DNA of 64,000 bases from Viscum album (taxonomy: Eukaryota > Streptophyta > Magnoliopsida > Santalales > Viscaceae), in the NCBI GenBank assembly GCA_963277665.1, contig OY728152.1, forward strand, positions 1,182,912,357-1,182,976,356. Direction: 5' to 3'. The notes beneath the pieces were generated by a model. It ran no database searches. It was given only the letters and a program-made list of their open reading frames with translations, and was not told where the DNA came from. The translations under genes and the position numbers were made by a program. Positions 48,201 through 62,190 of the stretch are shown here, one piece after another. Within the stretch, counting starts at the first letter, position 1, and every line of letters starts with the position of its first letter.

Positions 48201-50830
48201 TCCTTTTTAAAAATGGTATTTTCATGGAGACTATGAGTTTCTTAAGACATAGTTTCTTACAAATTATTGGAGATATATGAATTCATGGAGGTAAATTAAG
48301 GGTGTGACTTCTCAAAAGTGTGTTGGATTGATAATGTTTGTTGTTATTTGAACCATATATTGAATTATGGGAGCTTTGGGAAAATTTCTGTTATAATTGT
48401 ATATTTTGTGAACATTTATTTTATTATTATCAACTTATAACTATAGTGAGAGTATATTTTCATGATAAACATGGACAAGGACATATATTCCTCATATACT
48501 GAACTGACCATTTAGTTGTCGAATTGAGTAAGACTTTACCCAAGGCAGTGAGCCAGGGTATGATAAAAGAAGTGTCTGACAAAGGAAATGTTATTTAACT
48601 ATAATTATTTTAATGATAGTATTCTTGGTGTAGATTAAATTTTTCAGATATTTTTTACTCTATAATAATGAATGAATATTAGTTGAGTTTGTATAACTGA
48701 TATACTATCATTGTATACTCATTCAACTACACATGAGTGGTGAACCATGTAAACTGTTATGTTATCAATCTCCATATAAATTATTAATAACTCAAATATT
48801 CCATTGAACAGTTTGTACATGTAAAAACATTGTGGTAACAATATCTTTCACTTATAAATAAGACATATAGATCAGGTTTCACCCCTATCATAGGGTTATC
48901 TAGGGTCCTATTGATGTGGTCACAAATTTAAAATATTAGGGTGGGTTTGAGGATTATTAAACCCATGGAATTGTGTTTCTACTGTGAAATATTAATAGAA
49001 TTAATATTGATAAATTTCTAATGATAAATTTATAGTGATGAATCATGGTTCTAGGAACTGGAGCAGAAAGAGTGATTAGAGTAGTTATGGGATTCATAAT
49101 GGAATATCGATAAATGAATGAAGCACATTTTCGGAAGACTGATGTATTGGAATCGATTATTGAAGATGACCCCTTTGATTTCAATTGATCAAATAGTGGA
49201 ATTTAGTGAAAATAAGTGATATGGATTACCACATGAAGGAGCTATACATTCCATGAAGGAATTAATACGCACCATGTATGTCATTTTCCATAGAGGGTAG
49301 TGTTTTCATAAGAGTTATGGATCACGTGATGTGTTGATGGTCCCACATGCAATGTGACCCCACCTAGGGTGGCTATACCAAATGAACACTACATATATAT
49401 GGGGCCCCCGAATACCTAACATGTCTTCAGTCATGGAGTTCATTGGAATTCTCAGAGGTATACAGGCACAACCTGATACCTAGGCATGGCTAGAGGTACA
49501 CTAGCTTGACTAGGAGCACACATATATGCCCTGAGTGATAGGGACATACTATATACCACCTATAAATGATTTTTAGTTTGATATGTCTTCTCAATCATAT
49601 ACAGAATTTTTACATATCTCATTATTTTCTTCCTCCCATATCTCTTTATATATAAAATTTATTTTGGCCCAAGAGTGTCCAATGTTGGGAGTTTTCCACA
49701 CAGAACATGATGAAGTCCTTAATTATTTAACACAAGATTCAATTTGATGTCTTAATTTTATGTTTACTATTTAGGTGATTCTTGAAGGTGGCTGTGATTT
49801 GGGAAGGATATACAATGCGATACTGGGGTAGCACTCCCCTATCGCACATTGTTGTAGGTCCCCAAAAAAATTATATGGATTAATTTCTTAATAAATTAAA
49901 ATTTTAATGGGTAATCAATTTATAATTTGGTACTACCCCATTTTGGAGATCCATTGACGAGATTATCCTCCACGAGTGGTTTGGATCCATTGGTTGTGGA
50001 ATTCTTTTATTAAGATCATGCCCACAACAAAATTTTTGGTTAGGTTTCAAGGGAAAATTTAATATATTGGAATACCCCTCAGCAATGGGGCACATCAGTG
50101 AGGTGTAGAGCCCTACACATAGAATCATTTGTGGTTATGAATGACTTTGGGAATTTGTTGTTGACCTTTTTAGATGTGGGAAAACTCATCATTCTTATCT
50201 AGACTATGAGATAGAGATCCCAATTCACTATAAGAATGGTTTATTTTTTAAAAACAAATATGAATGGTTTCATTTACCTTTTCTATGGGTTGGTATTTCC
50301 TTATCATTATCAAAATAATTCAAAATTTGTGGATATTGGGGCATCCTACTATGTATGTATATGCTCACCCAAAATTGGTTTTTTATATAGAAGTCTATTT
50401 CTTGTAAAAAAAGGATAGACTAGCGGAGGAGTTGTTATAAAAAAGGGAAAAATATTTTCATAGACATAATTAGGAGGTCATACATGGATATTAGGATGTA
50501 GGAACTCCCAAATCATCATACTCTAGGTGATTGGAAATTTGGGACTTCATTAATAGTTGGGGGTGTATTTTTCTTCACTATTTTTAGTTCATACCATCAT
50601 ACACTTTTTTATTCTTTCTAGATATTTTTGTATACATGGTTCGATTTATATGTTACTATCCTTTATTATTCAAATATAATTTATGATGTGTATGGTTGGG
50701 TTCATGATTCCAGGAACAAAAGGCAATGTCCTCCAATTTTTATTATTACCTATCTGTGATTATCTCCACTAACTATCCTATTTGAGTCGGGAACAATGTA
50801 GTCATGGATCATACTTCCACCAGACTGGAG
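48200..50830 (+). repeat. 5' LTR of the very old chromovirus
   Basis: Inferred from matches to 55257-58058. The end near 50830 is suggested by GTAGTCATGGATCAT at 50798, which parallels GTAGTCATTGCATGG just before the LTR end at 33281. The start is not identifiable by eye. Confidence 0.5.
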
Positions 50831-52430
50831 GCCCCCTGTGGGAGTGGCCAATACCAAGTAGTATGAAAATATTTAATTACTGAGAATGATGTTTGGGGTT
50901 TCCCGTTTTAATTAATTTTTTGGGAATTTGGGTAACAATGTCATATGGTCTTCAAAATGGATTTATGGACATGAATCCTAATATTAGTGTGGTGGTCTAT
51001 GTATCTAACAATAACTATGATTATATTCTTTTCTTCCCATCATATTGAGATAATTGTTAATGGGAATAATATTACATTCATCATATAGTATTGAGTCTTA
51101 TGAATGTCTTTATTGTGTCAAATTCCTAAACATATATGATAATATAATCATGGCATGTCATTCTCAAATTCAGGATCCATCTTCAAAGATAGATATCAAG
51201 AACACTAATTTTTGACCCTAATGATGATTTTATGAGTGATGGTGCTTTAGATCAAGGTCCATTTCATGAGGTATATCCTCCATGGGCTATATAGTAGTGA
51301 CAAAAACACTTAAGAAGAATATAGATATTTAAATGGATTAAGAAAATTATAATTAACATGACAAGTTGACTATGGGTCCAACCCGAAATGACAATTTCAT
51401 AGGTAGGAATATCATATTTTCATAGTACCAAACATATAGACTGTTGTGGGTTCAGGGATAAAATTCTCCATGAGTAGTTGAGGTCTATCTTGAGTCGATA
51501 GGCTAGGATTTCTAGATTATTCAATCCCCGACCTACCAGATGGTTATGCTCATAACCATGCTCTTTTAGGAGTGAATGTTGGATTTGGTCGTACTAGTAA
51601 ACAACATAGTTATGCTGAGTGTGATTTTTGGTTTTAGATATAAATATATTCTGGATATTTTTTTTTAAAATACATCCATATCATGCGTTAGAGGATAAGA
51701 TCAGGCATATGGTGTGAATGTCTTGCATAGATATGGACCCCTTCTTGGTCATGGTATTACAGATGATACCAATCTATGTCAACCTTGGGGGTTATTTGAG
51801 CATTATGTTGGTGATTCTGATGCATCTTTATGTACATATGGAAGATGTAAACTTCGCCACTGAGATGCATTCTTGTGACGTGATCCAACACAGTGATCGT
51901 GAGTCAGTTCTACCCATATCAAATAGTGTCGAGGTATGGGGGATGAGTTCCCTATACATCTATGATTGTTGTAATTTTTTAATGAAAAGGAATTATTATG
52001 GGCCCTGGTTGAGGATGATAGTTAAACAAGGGAAAATATGAATTCAAGTAGTAGTGTCTTGTGACCCTGATGCTTCTGATGTGATCTATGTACAACATGA
52101 TTCTTCTCTAATATAGTTTTAATATTGGAACGTCATCACAAGTCACATTTTAATGGATTTAGCCACTATCTGAGGCCTATAGATACATATGGAACTTTTA
52201 GATATATCCCTTTTTTAAGGCTCATAAATATAGTATTAGTGATAATATATTTTTTAGCATAATGTAGCCTAATGTGGGGTGTAGAAAAATCCTCTTCTGG
52301 AATATACTCATAAGCTATAAGTGAGTCCCTAAGATGTTCACCTTAGTATAGAGTGGTTTCCTATTTTTCATTCCATGTGGAATGCTACCAATGATTGATG
52401 TAGTTTACTGATTCTATTGGGGGATGCACC
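50831..52430 (+). pseudogene. Presumed gag and protease region, unreadable
   Basis: By position this must contain leader, gag and protease. The longest open stretch, 51718-52041 (107 codons), has no clear gag motif. I see no zinc knuckle and no DSG motif. Confidence 0.35.
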
Positions 52431-53210
52431 TGATTTGTTATCAGTTGGTTAAAATGACCATATGGGCTTTATATTCTTTGACCATTGAGTTCATAAGTGG
52501 ATTGTGATGTATGAAGAAATTTACAAAGATGTTGTTCCATGTCTTCCACCCCATCAAGAGTTTATTTTTAACATGTATGCACAACTTGGATTGCCTAATA
52601 TCTATACCAATAGAATATATTACCCAATATAGCATAGATATTTGAATGTATTCTTTCAGATTATATAGAAAATTGTCTTGTTATACCCAATGTACCTATC
52701 TATCCAACCCTATGATGTTAACCTAATATGGAGATGATAGTTTGTGGTTTGGTATGAATTTATGTAACCTAAAATAAATTACTTTCATGAGGGAGGATCC
52801 AACACTATGGACAACTAAAACCATCATCCATTTTCATGGGTCAATGTGGCCCTTTATAATTGACCATAGACAGAGTGATCACCAGTTATGGGTGAGAGAG
52901 ATGTGTTTTCTGAGTGTGGATTCTAAGAGTCACTATAAATACATAGTTTTATTTGGGATACCCTTTGGCATGTTGAAAACTCTAGAAAAGATAATGAGAC
53001 TTAGGATTTGGGTCTCCAATGAACTTTCGGATCAGTTCATGGCAGCATTATATGGTGAAATACAAGTGTACATAGATTTTGTGATGGAGAAATATAGCAT
53101 CTTGATAATGGTTATTGGAATATTCCTTGAATATAAGAATTATGATAATCTGTCCTTAAACTCGTTATGTATTTAGGGGGTTTGTGTCTAATTTCCTGAT
53201 ATTTTTTACC
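52431..53210 (+). pseudogene. Reverse transcriptase remnant (old chromovirus)
   Basis: The open stretch 52787-53176 (129 codons) contains DHRQSDHQLWVRE, matching DLRSGYHQLxVRE, then HYKYIVLFGIPFGM, matching HYEYLVMPFGL, and QVYIDFVMEKYSIL, where active enzymes have VVFIDDILIYS. The catalytic DD is not preserved (DF). Confidence 0.75.
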
Positions 53211-53384
53211 CATTTACCACCATGAAACATTATCAGATGCCTTTTATATAGAACATGAGGTATCATAGATCATTTAAGGATAGAAGGATGAGGTTGAAAA
53301 GTTGTTTTGTTTTGATAATAGCATTGTATGACTTGGTTATGTTTTCTTTCACAATTCATCTTGATATGGGATAAGTTTCAGGTG

Positions 53385-53690
53385 GATTTTAAGGCTTGTA
53401 GTGATTGAATATAACTTGCGATAGACATATACCCATTAGAAGAACAACAAAACTCATGACCTATAGTTGGTACTGGTATTTCATTATACAAATATTTAGA
53501 ATAAATCTATTTTGGGTGATATTTATTTTACCCAGACCACTGAATCCATAGGTATATATTCATTAATAGGGATATTAAACATAAGAAATGGTGTTTTCAA
53601 GGGTTTTTACTAGAATATAACATTCATATATTATAAAATCATGGGAAGGAAAAATTGTTATAGATACCCATTATAGGATGTACCATTCAT
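53385..53690 (+). pseudogene. RNase H remnant (old chromovirus)
   Basis: A reading near 53420-53655 gives YPLEEQQNS and IVGTGISLYKYLE, then DIKHKKWCFQGFLLEYNIHI. These follow the order of YPTHDLELAAVVFALKxWRHYLYG and DLNLRQRRWxExLxDYDxEI. Confidence 0.65.
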
Positions 53691-53939
53691 GTTTGTTATA
53701 GGAGGTTCTTGAACATTATGGTTTTCTGTAGCATACCCTAGTGGAGGAGAGGGGTCCAATTTTATAATCAATCAAGGAAGTTGAATTTTCTGCGTCATCC
53801 ACATGATAGAGAGGATCTATCAAGGGAAATTAACTATGTTGTTTAAGAAGTCCAGAAATCCTCAAGAAAAATAACTGATCTACATACTAATGGAGGGGGA
53901 GAAAATTTCTATTTTTTTTGGATTTATGGTGGTTCTAGT

Positions 53940-54720
53940 CACATTGTTTGAGGAGGTGGTGTTCGATTTTTGCACTTCCACAATGTATGTAAACCTCAGT
54001 TTGTAAAATGTGTACGTGGATCTTCCCTGACTATTTTGGTGGGCTTATATGAGGTAGGGAATAGCCATGTTCATCTCTTAGACATTCTCATACTAGTAGA
54101 TGAATACTGAGGAATAGGTTTTGAAATGTTTGACATATGATATTGATATCCAATATTTGAAATGTCATGAAATACCAATGTACTTTATGACTAGGATTTC
54201 ATGGATTGAGAATGGTCACATTTCCATATGGGTGATTAGTAAATGACTTAGGATGTTGGAATACATTCTTTCCAGTGAGGAGGAGATTTCTGTAGAGTGT
54301 ATGTGGCAGTTGTATATGTGTGAAATCATCTATCTTCAGGTTGTACCGTCAATGATCATATCTATAAGTGATGCATAATTCATGTCATGGTTATGAAGAG
54401 TCTTTCTATAGACATTCATGACCATGTTAAGAACGTGTTGTGCTTTTCACCCATCGATGGATAGGCATAATAGTAAAACTATCCATATATTGGAGGATAT
54501 GCAATGATATTGTGTTTTAGAAATCCTCCAAATAAAGGTGGATCACTTACCTACGGTAGGGTTTTCATATAATGAAAATATCACTGTAATATTGATATTC
54601 AACATATCACATATCTATATGATATTACATATAGGTTACCCTTATAGTCAAATTAGATTGTAAAAGACTTATCTAGTTATTACAGATATGTTGTTGGTTA
54701 CAATCCAGAAGGACTAAGTG
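53940..54720 (+). pseudogene. Integrase remnant (old chromovirus)
   Basis: FWWAYMR near 54036 matches YWWPGMK. LYMCEIIYLQVVPSMIISIS near 54309-54370 matches LYxxEIVRLHGVPxSIVSDR. Near 54437-54530 the reading CAFHPSMDRHNSKTIHILED matches TAFHPQTDGQSERTIQTLED, with the catalytic glutamate now lysine. DHLPTVGFSYNE near 54545 matches DHLPLVEFAYNN. Confidence 0.75.
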
Positions 54721-54959
54721 ATCTAAATGCACATGTGGACTTCCTAGGGTAGGAAAACATATTACTTAATTCATCATTGTATGAAAATGGTACTTCTCTA
54801 GGGGTCAATTTTTTCTAGATAGTCTCCACACGATGAGTATTGTGGTTGTTTTATTGAGAGGAAAACCTTCAATATGGTTGATCATATAGTTCCATATACT
54901 ATAGAAGGTTGGAGAGGTTTCATACATTCTAGCCATTCCCCCACAGTTTGATCAAGATA

Positions 54960-55245
54960 ATGAAATATTACATTATTAATAGGTGTGGAGACTTGTTCAT
55001 AACACTATACATATTTTTCTACGTGGGTTATATGGAAATCGAGGATTTATACACATTAAGGAAGTACCAATTGGAGATCAAGGATTGAAAAGAGGGGATC
55101 CATCTTAGTTGAACCATTCTTTTGGACTATGTGGTTTTGACGCATAGAGGCTTTCCTAATAGCTCTTTGGAAATGAGACTAAGAAGAAGACCCTTTTCCC
55201 CACATTTTTTAGTAGTTTGTGATTTTTTGTGTGGAATTGAATGAT
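54960..55245 (+). pseudogene. Integrase tail and chromodomain remnant (old)
   Basis: YMEIEDLYTLRKYQLEIKD near 55028-55088 matches the linker PLxIxEDLTYEEVPVxILD. A frame near 55130-55205 gives SLEMRLRRRPFSPHFL, similar to TWExEDxMRxxYPHLF. A purine-rich GATTGAGGTGGGA follows at 55243-55255, probably the purine tract. Confidence 0.6.
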
Positions 55246-55256
55246 TGAGGTGGGAA

Positions 55257-58058
55257 TTTAGAAAATATTGTTTCGATGGAATTTTTATTGGAATATTTAT
55301 AATCATATATATTGATTTGTACTCACTATAGGCCATGATATTGGGTGTCTTGAGACCCTAGAATTAATATATAAGAAATATTAGATTCTATACTACATGA
55401 ACAGACCACATTTTAGAGTTTATATTTTTTTTGGGGGCCATGGAGGAGGGACACAAAGAAAAGGTTGAATGTCGAATATAGGGATTACCCTCAGTTGAAC
55501 CTATGGTTGGACGACATTGGAAATTTTTATTAAATCCTCCATTGGTTGGTGTTTTAAATTTTAAAAATATTTTATTTACTTATTTCATTTTAAATGGAAA
55601 AAATACAATCATTTATGAATAGATCACTGTTGAAGATCACAATGGATAGCAGCATAATACTAGGATTTTTAGATATTGGGAAAACATGTGTTCTTCATTG
55701 ATGGATCAAGATCATATGAAGAATGGTGATCCAATAGTGGTGGATCGAGCATAAGTGAGTGTAATAGATCTCTATAATTGATTTGAATTATATTCCATGC
55801 CCTCAATCGATCCTATATTGTAATGTGTCTCTTAAGTTTTCATTTATTTCCAAAATAATTAAAATAATGACCATGGTTTTAATTTTATTCATTTTTATAT
55901 TCCATTATTTAATCCTTCACCTGATCCATGTTTTCATCCATTATTTAGATCTGATCTGATATTAGTTTCCAATTGAAATTCACCCAGATATCCCATTAAT
56001 ACGATCTTAGTTTGATATTTATTGTCCTATTATAGTTTCAAATTGGTTCTTCTTGTTTCCCTTAATTATTCATGTTATTCATTGTTAGAACACGTGGTCA
56101 TGGTTTGACAGTGTTGGGACCAGATCAGGAACAATTGAACCCCATGATTCTTGGTGGATGTGTATATGAAGAATGTATTGATGTTTTATATATGGATTAG
56201 GTTGAATTATAGGATGTGTTTTGTGTACATTAGATTCGAAGTGAAAATTGAGATTGGATGCATACTGGAAAATCATATAAGGGATGAAATCTAAATTCCT
56301 ACCACTATAGGATGAGAATATATAGATTAAGTTGTACAACTTTTATTTTAGGTGGTAAAATTTGGAAATTCATGGTAGAGTGTGTAAGTATGAACTAATT
56401 CATAGAACTATTTTTATGAAATAATTGATGTGAAGATGAATAGTAAAGAAGAAAACCCGCTATGTTATTCAATTTCCATAGTGACTTTGGATTTTAGTTG
56501 AATGAAAATCACATTATGGGTGGCCATTCCAAAAGTTCATAAGACCACACATTTTGGTGGAATGATATGTACCAAGTAGACATACCCGGGGAACCATGAG
56601 GCATCACATTCGATGACCTTTAATAGTATATGGGCACACCCAGAAGTTCATTGGAACGACCTGGTACCTAGACACGATTCAGGGAGCATGGGATTGACAA
56701 GGATCACATGGGGCAGAACCAATGTAGATCGGACGTGCGGTGTACCACTAGTACATGTCATGTAGTGTGAAATAGATTCCCATGACATTAAGAGAGGATA
56801 TAATAGCCCAATGGAAAGGAAGGGTAAGACATTTTTTGGACCCCCCAAATAGTTCATGTAGTTATCCTAGTAATTAGTTCATAGTTAATATCCTTCTATA
56901 TTATTCACAATTTGGTCAAAGAGTATCCTATTGTGTGTGTTTCTATGTTGAATGAGATGGTTGGATTTATTGTAGATTTAGATATATGATGTGAGGTTTT
57001 TTTTTGGAATTCCACTTCATTATATGATTCTTGATGATAATAATTATCTATGAGGAATAATAGAGTGATGGAAGGTTTGGAACTCCCCTTTAACACTAGG
57101 GATCTAGTTCCCATGCTATTTAAATGACTAGAGATAATACTCTCCTATGTTGGGAATGTTTTTTACATGTAATTGGTGGTACTCTCCCATCACCACGATT
57201 CAATGGTGAGTGGATCCTCCACATGAGTTGTGGGTCTAACATCTATGGGGTGATGTAATGTGGATTGGTCCCATCATTGTAGTTTTCTCTGAAGTTTTCA
57301 TGTTAGAAATAATTGTATTTGCAACATCCGTTGATATGGACAACAATACAGTGGTTTGGATCTCTCAACATCACTTATTTTATCATTCCACCTGATTTTG
57401 GGAATCATTTATGACCATTGGAGCTATATAATTAATCACCTTTCATAGATGGGATCTAAGGTGGAGATCCCCTTTCACTCTCACCTATGTTTAGTTTCTT
57501 CCAATATATATATGGTGGGTTTCATTAAAATCATATTATGGTTTGATCTAACCTTTTCAATATTGTTAAATATACAATTTGTTTTTGGGATCTGGGGTTT
57601 CTTATAAGGTATGTATATACTAACCCCTACATTGTCTATTCCCACATGTGTCACATCTTACTTCGATGATGGAAAAATCAACAATGACATTGGTGGTGGT
57701 TAGAGATAGTTGAGTTCATAAATTATATATGGTCATCAGATATATTGATCATGATCCAAGCTCCCTCAGTTCTTAATTTTCTTGTTAATTGATTTTTTGG
57801 GTCATCATTTCAGGTTTGAAATTTATATTTCAAAAACAAATTGGTTTTTGAAATCATAGTTAACTATATTTTTCAAGAGGTTATTGTATGAAATGTTTAC
57901 TCTAAATGTTATTGACATTTTTTATTCCTAAACAACATTTAAAGGAGATGGTTTGGTTCTTGTGAACATTTATAGTCCACCAAATTCTCCGATTTTATAT
58001 TATGACTTCTCAATGCCTGCCACCAACCCCAAGTCTATTGGATTAAGGACTGTGATTT
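55257..58058 (+). repeat. 3' LTR of the very old chromovirus
   Basis: About 2.8 kb. Starts after the purine tract; ends near GGACTGTGATTTTGAAGG. It shares the run ACCTATGTTTAGTTTCTTCC then GGATCTGGGGTTTC and CTAACCCC with the 3' third of the Tekay-like LTR at 30235-33281, so the two elements are related. The start and end are approximate. Confidence 0.55.
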
Positions 58059-58929
58059 TGAAGGAATTTCATTTCACATTCTAGGCCAGCTTTAAAGGGT
58101 TGAGTTATTAAAGTTGAGGCCATATAATTGGATCATGATACTATGGATAGTGGTTCCCAAGTGGTGAAAATCATGTTTAGAGAAACACAGAATGTGGTTG
58201 AAGTGTGTATAGTTGACTGGGGTCATACACTCGAGGGTTCACATTGGTTAGTGTTCTTGGTCTAGGAAATGTGTATAATCCTTTTGTGTGGATGGGATAT
58301 TCCCATTGGAATTTTTATTATAGACTGCTCAGACACATTATGAAATTGGGTAAATGAAAGTATTTATATTCATTTGAATATTAATTTTTGAATACTCTAT
58401 TTATTTTTTTTTTCAGTTTACAATGTCACATGAATATAAAACAATATTTATAGTATGGAATGAGACAATATTTTTGGTTTTATATAGTGTTATATACTCA
58501 CACATTTCTTACTTCACAATTGACCTTAGATAATCATGTAGACTCTCCCTTGGTTTCACATTCTGGTTAGTCTGAGGCTCGATTATTCTATTATCAATCG
58601 ATATGTTTTCAAAATTTTAGAAAATTGGATGTTGAATTTATAGATCCTCAATTTCTATAGTTTTATTTAAGAATGATATTTTATGATTTTATGATGCATT
58701 TCATTTTGTGATAGGATTATCTTATTTTATTCATCTTATTCTAGTATTTATGGATATCATTTATGATTTTTCTCACTGATACTGGGGGTATAGACTCCCC
58801 ATAGTTCCTCTACAAACCCACTTCATTATTCAGAATCCAATATTTTATATGGTGGAACACATATGGTTTGGAGTGTTATGTTCATTATAATGGTTATATT
58901 GATCCAGAGGGAGGACATACAATGTGTAT
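58059..58929 (+). other. Unassigned, possibly decayed RT sequence
   Basis: No secure feature. Because an RNase H remnant follows directly, it may be the end of an RT gene from another plus-strand chromovirus, but no RT motif is convincing. Confidence 0.3.
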
Positions 58930-59380
58930 CAAATGTTGTTGTTTCTTTGAAGATATGGTGAAATTATCATAATAGAGGGTGATTTTTTGTATCTTTATAT
59001 AAAAATAGAATTTAATTATAAATTTTACATTAATGATTTGAATTTTATTTATTAATGTCTGTTGGATTTATTTTAAAAATATGATATTGAGATCACTTAT
59101 GTGGTATTAAAATGATATATGGTAGCTAATGTACTAACCATGATGGCACATTGTGATATCTCTTATGAGGTAACATATGAATAATAGATTGTAGAGGATC
59201 TTGAAGGTTTACATATAGATGTAGAGGACATTAACAATGGTTAATTTTATATTACATATGAATATATAATTTTGAAGATAAATTTTCATACTAGAATATT
59301 ACATAATTTTTAAGATAATAAACAAAATATTTATACTAATCCAATATCAAAAGGATTAGTTTTTTAGGTAATTTAGTCTC
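58930..59380 (+). pseudogene. Stray chromovirus RNase H remnant, plus strand
   Basis: NVVVSLKIW near 58932 matches VVFALKIWRHYL. WIYF then KNYDIEITYVVLK near 59067-59110 matches RRWxExLKDYDxEIxYHPGK. YMVANVLTMMAH follows, matching ANVVADALSRM, then LEGLHIDVED and KQNIYTNPIS, matching the RNase H-integrase linker. The element it belonged to is otherwise missing: the left side is the old chromovirus LTR, the right side a minus-strand LTR. Confidence 0.6.
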
Positions 59381-59399
59381 ATATATCAATTTTAAATAA

Positions 59400-62190
59400 T
59401 AAGTCCTAAAAAATTACATTATTCATCCTTATAGTTCTATATATCTATCTATATCCTTATTATATGTAGTCACATAACGATATCACCCAATAAAGTGGTG
59501 AGATAATGGCCTAATAAGGGGAGTAATAATGGAAGTTAATAAATAGTACATGGGTGATCATTATCAACATCTTAATGTAATAATTAAAAGATCATCATAA
59601 ATATCATGAATATAAAATTTGATAATGTCATGAAATGTTTCATATGAAAAAAAATGAAGCATCATGTCATAGTTTTCATATAACACATATAGTTTTGGAT
59701 GAAGCTAATATCATATCGTCGGATTACTTATAATCATAAGTCAGAACCTCTTCATTATAATGAAAGATATCATAGTGTTTATAAATAATACAAACAATCT
59801 AATGAGATATATAACACCAACCAATACAATTATATGTTATATAACTCCATCCCATCCCATCACATCATAAATTCTCATTATCATGCATGACACAAATAAA
59901 GTATAATAATCATTCTGTGGAAATAACCCTTTGAAAGGAAGGGGACTCATATAGATTTCATAAATCATTAATTGTTGAACAAAATATTGGCTTCCCAATT
60001 TAACATGTTTTAAATATTTTGACATAAACATCATCATTATTTAGGGATGAAGAAAAAACTAAGCATGGGTTGAGGATGTTTTCTAGAAAGAAAACCCCTT
60101 TTGTAAAATATTTTTATTTGGATTAAAAATTATTTTGGTTGGGAAGAAAAAAAGAATATCCTTGAAAATAAAATTGAATATTATTCAAATTGTTTATTTA
60201 GAATATTAGGCTATTATCTATAATAATATTTATGAGATATATGAGAATACACATAAAAAATAAGTTGGTTTTTTAATACCATTGCCTTATATCCCTCATT
60301 ATTTCCCAAATTTAACACCCCATAAATTATAGAAAATGTTTTATAAAAAAATTGAACCTGAAGTTAATTATTAATTTTTTTTCACTATTTAAAAATGGTA
60401 ATAGTTGGATTGTATTTTTAAATTCTCCATTTTAAATTGATAATGTTTTGATACCATGCCTTCCATAAAAATTTCCATTTTTTATTAAGGTTTTCTATTT
60501 TTTCATAGAAATTAACAAAAAAGAATTATTTATTATAGAAGAAAAAAACAAATATATTTAAAAAATTACATATTTTTTTTAATTTAATATCACCATACAT
60601 AAGGATGATGATATGTAAAAAATTTGGAATTGTCCTGATTGGGGATTATCCAACCATTATTGGGAACATTTTCTAAAGGATGAGAATGTAATTTATACAA
60701 TCTAATGTCTTAAATTTTTTTAATATACTCAGTAGTTAAAATTAAGTAATATAATTTTAATAAAATTAATAATTAATAGAATTATATTGGGAAAAAATAG
60801 AAGTGTTTAAGAAAACAAGATAATAGTTGATGAGAAAATGCTCTTTTCTCAGTGTTTCTTCTCTTGTACAATACGAGCATCCTCGATGATTACATATGCT
60901 TTAATATCAATTTTCTCAAAGTTTGGTAAGGTATTATGAGAAACGATTTTCCTAGAGATTGGGATTTGAAATTTGTGGAATGAGTTGTTTTACATGGGGA
61001 GGGTGAGTCATTATTTTTACTAGGTGAGAGGGTTATATTTGAGTTATAATATTGAATAAAATTAAATATAAAAGGTAAACCATGTAATATCGATATTTTT
61101 GAAATAATGAGTCATCATTAAATAAAATATTATATCTTTATGTTATTAATCACATTTATAATTATAATTCTTATTTTTATTAAAAATGAAAGTTGAAAAA
61201 GTAGATAATTTTATTTTAATGGAATTATTTTGAATTCAAACATTGGAATCTAGTTTATAATTTTGGAAAACAATTATACTTTATTATAGGAACAAATTTA
61301 TCTAATTAAATGTGTTTTTAGATAGAAAATTTATTATAATGATTATCTATTTATTATATAATGAATGGTGTAATTTATCAAACTTTAGTTATGAAAAAAC
61401 CATATTTTTATAATTTTCCTAAAAATTATTTTATATGAGATAATTTTAAAAAAACCACCTTTTGAAAATTTTATCATGATGTATTCTAAAAATAATTTAA
61501 TTTATTCAAAATTATTTTCTAAATTTGGTAAATTTAATTTTTAAATGATAAGTTGTGATATTTTTACAAAATACCTAAAAATACAATCATTTAAAAATGT
61601 GTTCATATTGTCATGTGTTTTTAACAACGATATTTATTTTAATGAATTGTATAATTAATTTTTAATTAAATTAAACATGAGAAATATTTTTTTATCATAT
61701 ATTTTTTGTAAAATTATGAGCCCAACGGTCTGGATTCTATTATTTTTTCGCCATGCTACTATTCCAAATGACTAGGTTTCTATCCCAATGGTCACATTAG
61801 AATTACTAAAATAATATTTATTCATATATTAAAAAATAATTTCAATATTATTTATTTACCTCAATTCCAATAGAGGTTAATTTTTTCCATTCTCTATAAT
61901 GACAATTTTTATTGAAATATTATGTTTCTTTTTAATAGTATTGTTCGTGGGAGGGATGAATCTATCCATTCCGGGTGATTCAAATTTTCACTGCATTGTT
62001 TTTATATTTTTTTTCCAATTTGAACATATAGAAAATTAATTGGCATAATTTTTCATCAATGCAATTATTTCAATTAGTGAATAAAAAATAATTTCTTTAA
62101 TTATGTGTTGTATGTGAAAAAGTACTATATAATGTAATACTGTACTCATTTATTTCAATATAAAAATCATTTATATTATCCAAGTTCATA
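59400..62190 (-). mobile_element. Truncated family A LTR, minus strand
   Basis: On the minus strand the LTR start is near 62190, just past the pol end. Landmarks of the young family A LTR recur at the expected distances. CCACAGAATGATTATT near 59915 matches CTCACGAAACGATGATT (LTR position about 2280). AATGAAGAGGTTCTGACTTA near 59750 matches TTTGAGGAAGTGCGGACTAC (about 2460). Everything between 60.0 and 62.1 kb is highly diverged AT-rich DNA. The last third of the LTR is missing where the plus-strand RNase H remnant begins. Confidence 0.5.

Larger units (their letters stand above)
48200..58058 (+). mobile_element. Very old Tekay-like chromovirus
   Basis: Plus-strand RT, RNase H, integrase and chromodomain remnants between about 52.4 and 55.25 kb are flanked by two related, badly decayed LTRs about 7.2 kb apart. 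Paired blocks include TTCATTGGAA at 49441 and 56647, TCCTCCAC near 49967 and 57217, and TATGTATATxCTxACCC at 50355 and 57611. LTR ends near 50.83 and 58.06 kb resemble the end of the Tekay-like LTR at 33.28 kb. The gag region is no longer readable. Boundaries are approximate, particularly on the left. Confidence 0.6.

Noticed and set aside
51718..52041. 107-codon frame as a host gene
   Set aside because: It lies between an old LTR and an RT remnant in the same orientation, where gag/protease is expected; no independent gene features.
60841..60905. Plus-strand match to the TTGTAACAACACCAGTATCCTC segment of the family A LTR
   Set aside because: Short and isolated; flanking landmarks do not follow on the plus strand, whereas minus-strand landmarks do fit this region.
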